Below, piece by piece: positions 29,041 through 38,039 of a stretch of DNA of 60,040 nucleotides. The stretch is taken from positions 1-60,040 of the forward strand of contig NZ_JXTE01000058.1 of the NCBI RefSeq assembly GCF_000972385.1, written 5' to 3'. This DNA is from Streptomyces sp. WM6386. GTDB taxonomy: Bacteria > Actinomycetota > Actinomycetes > Streptomycetales > Streptomycetaceae. The position numbers were made by a program, and so were the translations under genes. Every line of letters starts with the position of its first letter. Positions within the stretch are counted from its first letter, which is position 1. The notes beneath the pieces are model-generated. The model did not search any database, had not been told where the DNA came from, and saw only the letters and a program-made list of their open reading frames with translations.

Positions 29041-30252
29041 ATGAAGACGATCGACGAACTTCTCGCCGAAGGCGTCGCAGGCAAGCGGGTCTTCGTCCGC
29101 GCCGACCTGAACGTGCCGCTGGACGGCACCACGATCACCGACGACGGCCGTATCCGCGCCGTACTGCCCACCGTCAAGGCATTGGCCGAGGCGGGCGCCC
29201 GCGTGGTCGTCGCCTCCCACCTGGGCCGCCCCAAGGGCGCCCCGGACCCGGCCTTCTCCCTCGCCCCCGCCGCCGCGCGCCTCGGTGAACTCCTCGGCGC
29301 CGACGTGGCCTTCGCGACCGACACCGTCGGCGAGTCCGCCACGGCCACCGTCGCCGGCCTCGCCGACGGCCGGGTCGCGGTCGTGGAGAACCTGCGCTTC
29401 AACGCCGGCGAAACGTCCAAGGACGACGCCGAGCGCGGCGCCTTCGCGGATCAGCTCGCCGCTCTCGCCGATGTCTACGTCGGCGACGGCTTCGGCGCGG
29501 TCCACCGCAAGCACGCCTCGGTCTTCGACCTCCCGGCCCGCCTGCCGCACTACGCCGGCCACCTCATCGCCACCGAGGTCGGCGTCCTGAAGAAGCTCAC
29601 CGACGACGTCCAGCGCCCCTATGTGGTCGTGCTCGGCGGTGCCAAGGTCTCCGACAAGCTCGCCGTCATCGACGAGCTGCTCGGCAAGGCAGACCGCATC
29701 CTCATCGGCGGCGGCATGGCCTTCACCTTCCTCAAGGCCAAGGGCCACGAGGTCGGCGCGTCCCTCCTCCAGGAGGACCAGATCCCGGCGGTCCTGGAGT
29801 ACATCGAGCGTGCGGAGAAGACCGGCGTCGAGCTGGTCCTGCCGCTCGACGCCGTGGTCGCCCCCGCCTTCCCGGACCTGAAGACGAAGGCTCCGGCCGA
29901 TTCCACCACCGTCGCCGCGGACGCCATCCCCGCCGACCGGATGGGCCTGGACATCGGCCCGGCGTCCGGCAAGCTGTACGCCTCGAAGATCACCGACGCC
30001 GCCACCGTCTTCTGGAACGGCCCGATGGGCGTCTTCGAGCACCCCGAATTCGCCGAGGGCACCAAGACGGTCGCCCAGGCACTCCTCGACTCCCAGGCCT
30101 TCACGGTCGTCGGCGGTGGCGACTCTGCCGCGGCCGTCCGCATCCTGGGCTTCGACGAGAACGCGTTCGGCCACATCTCGACCGGTGGCGGCGCCTCCCT
30201 CGAATACCTCGAGGGCAAGACGCTCCCCGGCCTCGCCGCACTGGAGGACTGA
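29041..30252 (+). CDS. pgk: Phosphoglycerate kinase
   Basis: Pgk makes ATP and 3-phosphoglycerate from 1,3-bisphosphoglycerate. At 403 residues it has the normal length. FVRADLNVPLDG, the SHLGRPKGAPDP substrate loop, VVLGGAKVSDKLAVIDELL, FWNGPMGVFEHPEFAEGT and the C-terminal VVGGGDSAAAVR nucleotide motif are all intact. ATG 29041 follows GGGAG at about 29027. tpiA starts 6 bp after its stop, so the two genes form one transcript. Confidence 0.98.
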   Translation: MKTIDELLAEGVAGKRVFVRADLNVPLDGTTITDDGRIRAVLPTVKALAEAGARVVVASHLGRPKGAPDPAFSLAPAAARLGELLGADVAFATDTVGESATATVAGLADGRVAVVENLRFNAGETSKDDAERGAFADQLAALADVYVGDGFGAVHRKHASVFDLPARLPHYAGHLIATEVGVLKKLTDDVQRPYVVVLGGAKVSDKLAVIDELLGKADRILIGGGMAFTFLKAKGHEVGASLLQEDQIPAVLEYIERAEKTGVELVLPLDAVVAPAFPDLKTKAPADSTTVAADAIPADRMGLDIGPASGKLYASKITDAATVFWNGPMGVFEHPEFAEGTKTVAQALLDSQAFTVVGGGDSAAAVRILGFDENAFGHISTGGGASLEYLEGKTLPGLAALED

Positions 30253-30258
30253 CCCCGC

Positions 30259-31035
30259 ATGACCACTCGCACGCCGATCATGGCGGGTAACTGGAAGATG
30301 AACCTCAACCACCTCGAGGCCATCGCGCACGTCCAGAAGCTCGCTTTCGCCCTGGCCGACAAGGACTACGAAGCCGTCGAGGTCGCCGTCCTGCCGCCCT
30401 TCACCGATCTGCGCTCCGTGCAGACCCTGGTCGACGGCGACAAGCTCAAGATCAAGTACGGCGCCCAGGACATCTCCGCGCAGGACTCCGGCGCCTACAC
30501 CGGCGAGATCTCCGGCGCCATGCTCGCCAAGCTGAAGTGCACGTACGTGGCGATCGGCCACTCCGAGCGCCGCCAGTACCACGCCGAGACCGACGAGATC
30601 GTCAACGCCAAGGTCAAGGCCGCCTACAAGCACGGCCTGACCCCGATCCTGTGCGTCGGCGAGGAGCTGGACGTCCGCGAGGCGGGCAATCACGTCGCCC
30701 ACACCCTCGCCCAGGTCGAGGGCGGCCTGAAGGACCTCCCGGCCGAGCAGGCCGAGTCCGTCGTGATCGCCTACGAGCCCGTGTGGGCCATCGGCACCGG
30801 CAAGGTCTGCGGCGCCGAGGACGCCCAGGAGGTCTGCGCCGCCATCCGCGGCAAGATCGCCGAGCTCTACACCCAGGAGCTGGCCGACCGGGTCCGCATC
30901 CAGTACGGCGGCTCCGTGAAGTCCGGCAACGTCGCCGAGATCATGGCGCAGGCCGACATCGACGGTGCGCTCGTGGGCGGTGCGTCGCTCGATGCCGACG
31001 AGTTCGTCAAGATCGTGCGCTTCCGCGACCAGTGA
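30259..31035 (+). CDS. tpiA: Triosephosphate isomerase
   Basis: TpiA interconverts dihydroxyacetone phosphate and glyceraldehyde 3-phosphate. The 258-residue barrel has [14 protein letters not shown] with the catalytic Lys, [12 protein letters not shown] with His101, and [14 protein letters not shown] with the base Glu173 and the closing loop. The phosphate-binding [10 protein letters not shown] and [15 protein letters not shown] end it. It is translationally close to pgk and is followed by a hairpin and secG. Confidence 0.98.
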   Translation: MTTRTPIMAGNWKMNLNHLEAIAHVQKLAFALADKDYEAVEVAVLPPFTDLRSVQTLVDGDKLKIKYGAQDISAQDSGAYTGEISGAMLAKLKCTYVAIGHSERRQYHAETDEIVNAKVKAAYKHGLTPILCVGEELDVREAGNHVAHTLAQVEGGLKDLPAEQAESVVIAYEPVWAIGTGKVCGAEDAQEVCAAIRGKIAELYTQELADRVRIQYGGSVKSGNVAEIMAQADIDGALVGGASLDADEFVKIVRFRDQ

Positions 31036-31069
31036 GTATGCGGTAAGCGGGATCCGTCGTACCCTTGCG

Positions 31070-31094
31070 GGGGCACAGCCTGAGGCTGTGCCCC
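31070..31094 (+). terminator. Hairpin between tpiA and secG
   Basis: An 11-bp perfect stem (GGGGCACAGCC and complement) with a TGA triloop, 34 bp after tpiA and 36 bp before secG. It may end the glycolytic transcript or lower secG expression by partial termination. Confidence 0.7.
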
Positions 31095-31130
31095 TGTCGT
31101 CCATCCAGATCCGAGGAAGTTGGTCCAGCC

Positions 31131-31367
31131 GTGGTTATGGGGTTCTCGATCGCCCTGATCGTCTTCAGCGGCCTGATGATGCTGCTGGTGCTCATGCACA
31201 AGGGCAAGGGTGGCGGCCTCTCCGACATGTTCGGTGGCGGTATGCAGTCCTCCGTCGGCGGCTCCTCGGTCGCCGAGCGCAACCTCGACCGGATCACCAT
31301 CGTGGTCGGTCTGCTGTGGTTCGCGTGCATCATCGTGCTCGGCCTTCTGATGAAGGTGAACAACTGA
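31131..31367 (+). CDS. secG: Protein-export membrane protein SecG
   Basis: SecG is the small third subunit of the SecYEG channel. The 78-residue product has two membrane helices. MGFSIALIVFSGLMMLLVLM and a second around ITIVVGLLWFACIIVLGLL flank a Gly-rich loop KGKGGGLSDMFGGGMQSSVG that is typical of actinobacterial SecG. GTG 31131 is favoured because GAGGAAG (31113-31119) is 11 bp upstream; ATG 31137 would be too far from it. Placement after tpiA is common in bacteria. Confidence 0.93.
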   Translation: MVMGFSIALIVFSGLMMLLVLMHKGKGGGLSDMFGGGMQSSVGGSSVAERNLDRITIVVGLLWFACIIVLGLLMKVNN

Positions 31368-31392
31368 CCGGCACGCACAATCCGTACGTAAG

Positions 31393-31437
31393 GCCCCATG
31401 TTCGGTACGCGCACCTGAGCGCGGCCTATCATGGGGC
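31393..31437 (+). terminator. Hairpin region after secG
   Basis: GCCCCATG (31393-31400) pairs exactly with CATGGGGC (31430-31437); a smaller GCGC stem lies in the loop. A probable terminator of the glycolysis-secG transcript, although the loop is long. Confidence 0.45.
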
Positions 31438-31567
31438 TTGCGTCTAGGTGTGAGGGCTGTAACTCCAATCACTGGACGCGCGTTGGGCCTTACGTAGACT
31501 GAGGCGCTCGCAACGAAGCGAAAACGCCGACTCGCTTCGCGGCACCATCACGCAGGGAGTTACGACC

Positions 31568-31903
31568 GTGGCAAGTGGCAACGCGATCCGAGGAAGCCGG
31601 GTCGGGGCGGGGCCGATGGGCGAGGCCGAGCGTGGCGAGTCCGCGCCCCGGCTGCGCATCTCCTTCTGGTGCTCCAACGGGCACGAGACGCAGCCCAGCT
31701 TCGCCAGCGACGCGCAGGTTCCCGAAACCTGGGACTGCCCGCGCTGCGGCTTCCCCGCCGGACAGGACCGGGACAACCCGCCGGACCCGCCGCGCACCGA
31801 ACCGTACAAGACGCACCTCGCGTACGTACGGGAGCGGCGCAGCGACGCGGACGGCGAGGCGATCCTCGCCGAGGCGCTCGCCAAACTGCGGGGCGAGATC
31901 TAG
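31568..31903 (+). CDS. RbpA-family RNA polymerase-binding protein (paralogue type)
   Basis: The 111-residue protein starts with MASGNAIRGSRVGAGPMGEA and contains FWCSNGHETQPSFA and WDCPRCGFPAGQD, a probable zinc knuckle of Cys and His residues, then PYKTHLAYVRERRSDADGEA. This is the RbpA fold, which binds RNA polymerase and group 1 sigma factors and stabilises open promoters in actinobacteria. From memory the main Streptomyces RbpA is about 124 residues with a different N-terminus (RALRGTRLVV), so this is probably the second family member. GTG 31568 follows GGGAG. It has its own terminator and stands apart from secG. Confidence 0.85.
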   Translation: MASGNAIRGSRVGAGPMGEAERGESAPRLRISFWCSNGHETQPSFASDAQVPETWDCPRCGFPAGQDRDNPPDPPRTEPYKTHLAYVRERRSDADGEAILAEALAKLRGEI

Positions 31904-31913
31904 GAATTGACAG

Positions 31914-31943
31914 CCGGCCGGGCACCGAGAGGTGCCTGGCCGG
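31914..31943 (+). terminator. Terminator after the RbpA-family gene
   Basis: A 13-bp stem (CCGGCCGGGCACC) with one G-U pair and a GAGA tetraloop, 10 bp past the stop. Confidence 0.8.
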
Positions 31944-32041
31944 AGCTGTTCTCACGTTATCCACAGGCCCACCGCGCTGTCAGTGGTGACCTCTACGGTT
32001 TGTGCATCGCCGCAAGGCGGGCGAATCGTGAGGGGGAAGCT

Positions 32042-33310
32042 GTGGTGACGGTCGAGGCTGCGGGTGTGCGGGTGCCCGCGTGGCGTGGAGGTTTCGGGCG
32101 GCTGTGGAGTGCCGCCGTGCTCTCCAGTTTCGGTGACGCGCTGCGTACGGCGGCGCTGCCCCTGCTGGCCGCCACCCTGACCGACGAGCCCCTGGCCATA
32201 GCGGCGGTCACCGCCTGCGGCTATCTGCCCTGGATCGTCTTCGGGCTGCTCGGCGGAGCGGTCGCCGACCGGGTGGACCAGCGGCGCGCGATGTGGACGG
32301 TGGATGCGCTACGAGGGCTGCTGGTCGCCTGTTTCGCGGTGGCCGTGGCGCTCGGGCAGGCCTCCATCGGTCTGCTGATCGCGCTGGCCTTCGCCCTGAC
32401 CACTCTGCAGACACTCTTCGACAACGCGTCCACCGCCCTGCTGCCCGCCCTGGTGGACGACGGGGCCCTGGGCAGTGCGAACGCCCGTCTGATGACCGGG
32501 CAGAAGATCGCCGGCGGTCTGCTCGGCGCCCCCGTCGTGCCCCTGCTGCTGGTGGTCGGCGCCCCCGTGCCCTTCGTGGCCGACGCGGCGACCTTCCTGG
32601 TGGCGGCGGCGCTGGTCGCCTCCCTGCGGACCGGTGCCCCCGCGCGGAAGCCGAGACCGGCGGGCAGCACTCTGCGCCGGGAGATCGCGGAGGGGCTGCG
32701 CACCCTGGCCGGGGATCGGGCCCTGCGCGGCCTGTGCGCGGCCACGGCCCTGTGCAATGTCGGCGTGGGCGCCCTCATCGCCACCATGGTGCTTCTGGTG
32801 ACCGACTGGATCGGCGCGGGGCATGCCGGGTTCGCGGCGGCGACGACCGCCTACACCGTCGGCTCCCTGGCCGGGGGAGCGCTCAACCGCCGACTGGTCT
32901 CCCGCATAGGGCGGGTGCGGGCGGTACTGCTCGCCGGGACCGTGCAGATCGGCGCGCTCGTCGTGATGGGGACGGTGCGGAGCCTGGCCGCGATGGTGGC
33001 CGCGATGGCCGTCTTCGGGCTGATGGGCATGGTGTGGAACGTCAACACCACGACCCTCATGCAGCAGCGCAGCCCCGCCGGGATGCTGGGCCGGGTCAGC
33101 TCGGCCTTCCGGACCCTGGCGGTCGCGGGGGCGCCCCTGGGCGCACTCCTCGGCGGTGTCGTCGCCACGGTCTGGGGGCAGGGCACCCCGGCGATGCTCG
33201 CGTCCGGTTTCTTCATTCTCTCCGTCGCCTCGTTGACACCTGCGCTCAAGCCGGACGTACCTGTTGTTGCACCGCAGGACGGCGCCGCGACAGCTCATGT
33301 CACGCGCTGA
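32042..33310 (+). CDS. MFS transporter, EntS/MFS_3 exporter type
   Basis: The 422-residue protein has about twelve membrane helices. [20 protein letters not shown] opens the first; [20 protein letters not shown] and [17 protein letters not shown] carry the loop 2-3 region. A central loop with an Arg-rich stretch ([19 protein letters not shown]) separates the halves. The pattern resembles enterobactin exporter EntS and macrolide-efflux-like proteins, so export is likely, but the substrate is unknown. GTG 32042 has GAGGGGGAA upstream; frames starting earlier add a sequence without family match. It lies 52 bp before pgi. Confidence 0.82.
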   Translation: MVTVEAAGVRVPAWRGGFGRLWSAAVLSSFGDALRTAALPLLAATLTDEPLAIAAVTACGYLPWIVFGLLGGAVADRVDQRRAMWTVDALRGLLVACFAVAVALGQASIGLLIALAFALTTLQTLFDNASTALLPALVDDGALGSANARLMTGQKIAGGLLGAPVVPLLLVVGAPVPFVADAATFLVAAALVASLRTGAPARKPRPAGSTLRREIAEGLRTLAGDRALRGLCAATALCNVGVGALIATMVLLVTDWIGAGHAGFAAATTAYTVGSLAGGALNRRLVSRIGRVRAVLLAGTVQIGALVVMGTVRSLAAMVAAMAVFGLMGMVWNVNTTTLMQQRSPAGMLGRVSSAFRTLAVAGAPLGALLGGVVATVWGQGTPAMLASGFFILSVASLTPALKPDVPVVAPQDGAATAHVTR

Positions 33311-33362
33311 TCAACTAGGTTGGACCAGCTGGGACAGGCACGAAAGAAGGCTGAAGTCGGAC

Positions 33363-35039
33363 ATGAACGCAGACGGCCGTACGAGGCTCAACCAGACACC
33401 CGAGTGGACCGCTCTGGCCAAGCACCGCGAGGAGCTCGGCGAAGTGCGGCTGCGCGAGCTGTTCGCCGCCGACCCGGGCCGCGGCACCGGGTACACGCTC
33501 CAGGTCGGGGACCTGCACGTCGACTACTCCAAGCACCTCGTCACCGAGGAGACGCTGCGGCTGCTGCGCGAACTGGCCGCCGCCACCGATGTCTTCGGCC
33601 TGCGGGACGCCATGTTCCGCGGCGAGAAGATCAACACCACCGAGGACCGGGCCGTCCTGCACACCGCGCTGCGGGCGGCCCGGGACGCGGTGGTCGAGGT
33701 CGACGGGGAGAACGTCGTCCCGGACGTGCACGCCGTCCTCGACAAGATGGCCCGCTTCGCCGAGCGCGTCCGCTCCGGGGAGTGGAAGGGGCACACCGGC
33801 AGGCGCATCAAGAACGTCGTCAACGTCGGCATCGGCGGCTCCGACCTCGGCCCGGCGATGGCGTACGAGGCACTGCGCAGCTTCACCGACCGCGACCTCA
33901 CGGTCCGCTTCGTGTCCAACGTGGACGGCGCCGACCTGCACGAGGCGACCCGCGACCTGGACCCGGCCGAGACGCTGTTCATCATCGCCTCCAAGACCTT
34001 CACCACCATCGAGACGATCACCAACGCGACCTCGGCACGCCAGTGGCTGCTGGACGCGCTCGGTGACGAGGCCGCCGTCGCCAAGCACTTCGTGGCGCTG
34101 TCGACGAACGCCGAGAAGGTCGGCGACTTCGGTATCGACACGGCCAACATGTTCGAGTTCTGGGACTGGGTCGGCGGACGGTACTCGTACGACTCGGCGA
34201 TCGGGCTGTCCCTGATGATCGCCATCGGCCCGGACCGCTTCCGGGAGATGCTCGACGGGTTCCGGCTCGTCGACGAGCACTTCAGGACCGCGCCCGCCGA
34301 GTCCAACGTGCCGCTGCTCCTTGGCCTGTTGGGGATCTGGTACGGCAACTTCCACGATGCCCAGTCGCATGCGGTGCTGCCCTACAGCCACTACCTGTCC
34401 AAGTTCACGGCGTACCTCCAGCAGCTGGACATGGAGTCCAACGGCAAGTACGTGGGCCGTGACGGTCTTGCGGTGGAGTGGCAGACGGGGCCCGTGGTGT
34501 GGGGGACTCCGGGGACGAACGGGCAGCACGCGTACTACCAGTTGATCCACCAGGGCACGAAGCTGATCCCGGCGGACTTCATCGGCTTCGCCGAGCCCGT
34601 CGCCGAGCTCGGGGACCAGCTCAAGGCGCAGCACGACCTGTTGATGGCGAACTTCTTCGCGCAGACGCAGGCCCTCGCGTTCGGCAAGACACCGGACGAG
34701 GTACGGGCCGAGGGGGTGGCCGAGGAGCTGGTCGCGCACAAGACCTTCCAGGGCAACCACCCCACCACGACGATCCTGGCGAAGGAACTGACCCCGTCCG
34801 TCCTCGGTCAGCTCGTGGCGCTGTACGAGCACAAGGTGTTCGTCCAGGGAGCCGTCTGGAACATCGACTCCTTCGACCAGTGGGGAGTGGAGCTCGGCAA
34901 GGTCCTCGCCAAGCGCGTGGAACCCGCACTGACCGAGACGTTGACATCAGCCGCTGCCGCGGCGGGGGACGTGCCGGGTCTCGACGAGTCGACCAAGGCT
35001 CTGGTGGCCAAGTACCGGGAGCTGCGCGGCCGTTCGTGA
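33363..35039 (+). CDS. pgi: Glucose-6-phosphate isomerase
   Basis: Pgi interconverts glucose 6-phosphate and fructose 6-phosphate, linking glycolysis to the pentose phosphate genes downstream. The 558-residue protein has [20 protein letters not shown], the sugar-phosphate site [16 protein letters not shown], the signature [31 protein letters not shown] and the C-terminal signature [18 protein letters not shown]. All lie at normal positions for the long bacterial form. ATG 33363 is preceded at some distance by AAGAAGG. It could be co-transcribed with the MFS gene 52 bp upstream. Confidence 0.97.
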   Translation: MNADGRTRLNQTPEWTALAKHREELGEVRLRELFAADPGRGTGYTLQVGDLHVDYSKHLVTEETLRLLRELAAATDVFGLRDAMFRGEKINTTEDRAVLHTALRAARDAVVEVDGENVVPDVHAVLDKMARFAERVRSGEWKGHTGRRIKNVVNVGIGGSDLGPAMAYEALRSFTDRDLTVRFVSNVDGADLHEATRDLDPAETLFIIASKTFTTIETITNATSARQWLLDALGDEAAVAKHFVALSTNAEKVGDFGIDTANMFEFWDWVGGRYSYDSAIGLSLMIAIGPDRFREMLDGFRLVDEHFRTAPAESNVPLLLGLLGIWYGNFHDAQSHAVLPYSHYLSKFTAYLQQLDMESNGKYVGRDGLAVEWQTGPVVWGTPGTNGQHAYYQLIHQGTKLIPADFIGFAEPVAELGDQLKAQHDLLMANFFAQTQALAFGKTPDEVRAEGVAEELVAHKTFQGNHPTTTILAKELTPSVLGQLVALYEHKVFVQGAVWNIDSFDQWGVELGKVLAKRVEPALTETLTSAAAAAGDVPGLDESTKALVAKYRELRGRS

Positions 35040-35055
35040 CCGCACATCGCGGAAG

Positions 35056-35078
35056 GCGGGCGGCGCGGAGCCGTCCGC
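35056..35078 (+). terminator. Possible terminator after pgi
   Basis: A 9-bp GC stem with one G-U pair (GCGGGCGGC with GCCGTCCGC) and a 5-base loop, 17 bp past the pgi stop. Confidence 0.5.
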
Positions 35079-35084
35079 TTCCCG

Positions 35085-35090
35085 TAGAAT
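35085..35090 (+). promoter_or_regulatory. Possible -10 element TAGAAT
   Basis: TAGAAT matches the vegetative -10 consensus and lies 41 bp before the membrane-protein start, right after the pgi hairpin. No good -35 is visible at 17-18 bp. Confidence 0.35.
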
Positions 35091-35130
35091 CCCCGACGAT
35101 CATGGAAGCCGTGGCTCGGGGGAGTGCGAA

Positions 35131-36105
35131 GTGGCTGGTTCACAAGGAAGTTGGACGGGCGGCGCGCTGACGGCGGGGTCGCTCTGGAAACCGAAGTACG
35201 CGGCACGCGCGGTGTTTCACCCGGCGTGGATACCGGAGTCCATCGACCCGGCGGTGGAACAGCTGAAGAAGATCCGTCTCATCGCCGGGACGGTCGCGGC
35301 GATCGGTGTGTACACCTTCGTCGAGGGCGGCTTCGCCTTCGACGAGATGCTGGAGAACATGCTGACGGCCTCCGTCGTCCTGCTCTTCATCACACCGTTG
35401 ACGGTCGGCATCATGCTCTTCGTGTGGCGGCGGCGCGGCTCCGTGAGCGGGCTGAAGCCCTCGCTGTTCAACTCGCTGAAGCTGCTGCTGCTCTTCGTGG
35501 GGACGATCGTGCTCACGGTCGTGCTGCTGCGGGCAGCGGGTGGCGCGGGGTTCTTCATCCTGGTCCTCGGCCCGGCCGTGCTCTGGCTGATCGGTTTCGT
35601 GGCCCGCGGGGCCTGGCACGTGGGTGCGAACTTCTTCGGCACGGCCGGCGTGCACCGCTGTCTGCCGCCGCTGCTCGCCACGGTCACGTCCTGGCTGATG
35701 GCCCTCCCCGACCTCCTGACGGGCGACCTGCACGGGCTCAGCCTCGGGATGGGCGTCCTGTTCATCCTGGGCGCCCCGATGACGGTCACCGGGATCGCGC
35801 TCCTGGAGATGCGGCGACTGGAGCAGCAGTACGGCATCCGGCTGGCGGCCCACCCGGCAACCCAGCCGCACCTCGCCCCACCGCCCCCGCCGATGCCGCC
35901 GTACGTGCCGCCGCAGGGCAGCCCGTACGGGCCGGGCCCGGGACAGACGTACCCCCCGGGCAATCCGTACGGACCGGGCACAGGGCAGCCGGACCACCAC
36001 GGCAACCCCTACGGGCCGCCCGCTGGGAACCCGTACAACCAGGGCAACCCCTACGGGCCGCCGGCTGGGAACCCGTACAACCAGGGCAACCCCTACGGGC
36101 ACTGA
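35131..36105 (+). CDS. Multi-pass membrane protein with Pro/Gly/Tyr repeat tail, unknown
   Basis: The 324-residue protein has about five membrane helices between residues 50 and 235, for example IRLIAGTVAAIGVYTFVEGG, LTASVVLLFITPLTVGIMLF and SLKLLLLFVGTIVLTVVLL. From about residue 245 it becomes a cytoplasmic or surface tail of Pro, Gly, Tyr and Asn, ending in a 14-residue unit GNPYGPPAGNPYNQ repeated 2.4 times. I do not recognise the family; it may be a Streptomyces conserved protein. GTG 35131 follows GGGGGAG. It sits alone between pgi and the convergent pgl gene, with which it shares a terminator. Confidence 0.75.
   Translation: MAGSQGSWTGGALTAGSLWKPKYAARAVFHPAWIPESIDPAVEQLKKIRLIAGTVAAIGVYTFVEGGFAFDEMLENMLTASVVLLFITPLTVGIMLFVWRRRGSVSGLKPSLFNSLKLLLLFVGTIVLTVVLLRAAGGAGFFILVLGPAVLWLIGFVARGAWHVGANFFGTAGVHRCLPPLLATVTSWLMALPDLLTGDLHGLSLGMGVLFILGAPMTVTGIALLEMRRLEQQYGIRLAAHPATQPHLAPPPPPMPPYVPPQGSPYGPGPGQTYPPGNPYGPGTGQPDHHGNPYGPPAGNPYNQGNPYGPPAGNPYNQGNPYGH
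36001..36099 (+). repeat. Tandem 42-bp coding repeat
   Basis: Two nearly identical 42-bp units (36001-36042, 36043-36084) and a 15-bp partial third unit encode the C-terminal GNPYGPPAGNPYNQ repeats. The high DNA identity suggests recent expansion and possible length variation between strains. Confidence 0.9.
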
Positions 36106-36145
36106 CGGGCCCGGTTCCACCGCGGCAGCGTGCCGTGAACGCGAG

Positions 36146-36174
36146 AAGGCCCCAGGTCATCGACCTGGGGCCTT
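36146..36174. terminator. Bidirectional terminator
   Basis: A perfect 13-bp stem AAGGCCCCAGGTC with triloop ATC lies between the ends of two convergent genes, 40 bp after one and 13 bp before the other. The A-rich and T-rich ends suit termination on both strands. Confidence 0.88.
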
Positions 36175-36186
36175 CCGGCAGTGCGC

Positions 36187-36969
36187 TCAGGGTGACGCCG
36201 GCGGATACAGCGAGCGCGGCAGTTGTGAGGCCGCTGCCGCGTCCAGGAGCCACAGGGTGCGCCGGCGGCCGTGCGCGCCGGCCGCCGGGGCCTGGATCTC
36301 GCCCGCGCCCGAGAGGGCGATCGCCGCCGCCTGGGCCTTGTCCTCGCCGGCCGCGAGGAGCCAGACCTCGCGGGCGGCACGGATGGCGGGCAGGGTCAGC
36401 GTGACCCGGGTCGGCGGGGGCTTCGGCGCGCCGTGGACGCCGACCACCGTGCGCTCGGTCTCGCGGACCGCCGGGAGCTCCGGGAAGAGCGAGGCGACGT
36501 GGGTGTCCGGACCGACGCCCAGCATCAGGACGTCGAAGGTCGGCACCGAGCCATGGTTCTCCGGGCCCGCCGCACGGGCGAGCTCCTCGGCGTAGGAGGC
36601 CGCAGCCGCCTCCACGTCCTTGCCGTACGCGCCGTCCGAGGCGGGCATGGCGTGCACCCGCTTCGGGTCGAGCGGCACCGAGTCCAGCAGGGCCTCGCGG
36701 GCCTGCGTGACATTGCGGTCCGGGTCACCCTCGGGCAGGAACCGCTCGTCACCCCACCACAGGTCCAGCCGGCCCCAGTCGATCGCGTCCCGCGCGGAAG
36801 CCGCCGCCAGCGCGGCCAGCAGACCGTTGCCGTTACGGCCGCCCGTGAGGACCACGGACGCGTAACCCCGGGAGGCCTGCGCGTCCACGATCTTCGTGAT
36901 CAGACGGGCCGCGGCGGCCTGCGCCATCAGCTCCTTGTCGCGGTGCACGACCAGCTGCGGAGTGCTCAC
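36187..36969 (-). CDS. pgl: 6-Phosphogluconolactonase
   Basis: Pgl hydrolyses 6-phosphogluconolactone to 6-phosphogluconate in the oxidative pentose phosphate pathway. The 260-residue protein is of the NagB/DevB fold. VVLTGGRNGNGLLAAL replaces the usual GGS/T motif, and WWGDERFLPEGDPDRN, FDVLMLGVGPDTHVASLFPE and LTLPAIRAAREVWLLAAGEDKA are all family signatures. It is the last gene of the tkt-tal-zwf-opcA-pgl operon. Its GTG start overlaps the opcA stop (GTGA), giving tight coupling to the enzyme that makes its substrate. Confidence 0.95.
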   Translation of the reverse strand: MSTPQLVVHRDKELMAQAAAARLITKIVDAQASRGYASVVLTGGRNGNGLLAALAAASARDAIDWGRLDLWWGDERFLPEGDPDRNVTQAREALLDSVPLDPKRVHAMPASDGAYGKDVEAAAASYAEELARAAGPENHGSVPTFDVLMLGVGPDTHVASLFPELPAVRETERTVVGVHGAPKPPPTRVTLTLPAIRAAREVWLLAAGEDKAQAAAIALSGAGEIQAPAAGAHGRRRTLWLLDAAAASQLPRSLYPPASP

Positions 36970-38039
36970 TTGGCCGCCGCCTTCTTCACCGGGCCGGGCT
37001 TGGCCGCCGCCTTCTTCGCGGGAGCCTTCGCCGCCTCCTCCACGGGAACCGCGACCGGTTCCTCGGCCGAAGCGACCGGAGCCGAAGCCGCCGCAGCCGC
37101 CACGCGCTGCGCCGGAGGGTTCAGCCGCTCCACCCCGAACCGCAGCGCCGAGGCGTACGTGTCGTCCGGGTCGAGCCGCCGCAGTTCCTCCGCGATCAGC
37201 TCGGCCGTCTCCCGCCGCTTGAGCGCCACCGCACGGTCCGGCTGGCCCTCGATGGACAGCGTCGCCAGCGAGCCGTCCGCGCGGTCAAGGGTGATCGGAC
37301 CGTGGCTGGTGTCCATGCGGACCGCGGTGAGGCCGGGGCCGCCCGACAGTGAACGCTTCACCGGGACGTCCAGCCGGTCCGCGAGCCACATCGCAAGGAG
37401 CTCGCAGCTCGGGTTGAACTCCTCGCCCTCCACCTCGACGGCGTTGACGTCCACGGTGACCTGGTCCAGGGCCGCGGCCAGCATCGAGCGCCAGGGCGTG
37501 ATGCGGGTCCAGGACAGGTCGGTGTCGCCCGGCGTGTAGGTGTCGGCGCGGGCGCCGAGGTCCCGTACCGGCTGCTCGGAGGCGTAGGTGTCGGTGACCC
37601 GGCGCTGGGCGAGGGCGCCCAGCGGGTCGTTCGCCGGGTCGATCGGTGCCTCCACCGGCCACCAGACGACCACGGGGGCGTCGGGCAGCAGCAGCGGCAG
37701 GACGACCGACTGGGCGTGGTTCACGACATCGCCGTACAGCCGCAGGATCACCGTCTCGCCGGTGCCCGCGTCCGCGCCCACCCGCACCTCGGCGTCGAGG
37801 CGGGACTGGGTGCGGTCGCGGGGAGTGCGGGAGACGCGCTTGATGACCACGAGCGTGCGCGAGGGGTGCTCGCGCGACGCGTCGTTGGCGGCCTTCAGGG
37901 CGTCGTACGCGTTCTCCTCGTCCGTGACGATGACCAGCGTGAGCACCATGCCGACGGCTGGCGTGCCGATGTCCCGGCGGCCCTTGACCAGCGCCTTGTT
38001 GATCTTGCTGGCCGTGGTGTCCGTGAGGTCTGTCTTCAT
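36966..38039 (-). CDS. opcA: OpcA, glucose-6-phosphate dehydrogenase assembly protein
   Basis: OpcA is an allosteric or assembly partner of glucose-6-phosphate dehydrogenase in cyanobacteria and actinobacteria. The 357-residue product has the N-terminal MKTDLTDTTASKINKALVKG, LVIVTDEENAYDALKAAND and APVVVWWPVEAPIDPANDPL, all typical. The last 50 residues are low complexity, rich in Ala, Pro and Lys, ending in a basic KKAAAKPGPVKKAAAK tail that is beyond the family core. ATG 38039 overlaps the zwf stop and its stop overlaps pgl, so the three proteins should be made in matched amounts. Confidence 0.95.
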   Translation of the reverse strand: MKTDLTDTTASKINKALVKGRRDIGTPAVGMVLTLVIVTDEENAYDALKAANDASREHPSRTLVVIKRVSRTPRDRTQSRLDAEVRVGADAGTGETVILRLYGDVVNHAQSVVLPLLLPDAPVVVWWPVEAPIDPANDPLGALAQRRVTDTYASEQPVRDLGARADTYTPGDTDLSWTRITPWRSMLAAALDQVTVDVNAVEVEGEEFNPSCELLAMWLADRLDVPVKRSLSGGPGLTAVRMDTSHGPITLDRADGSLATLSIEGQPDRAVALKRRETAELIAEELRRLDPDDTYASALRFGVERLNPPAQRVAAAAASAPVASAEEPVAVPVEEAAKAPAKKAAAKPGPVKKAAAK

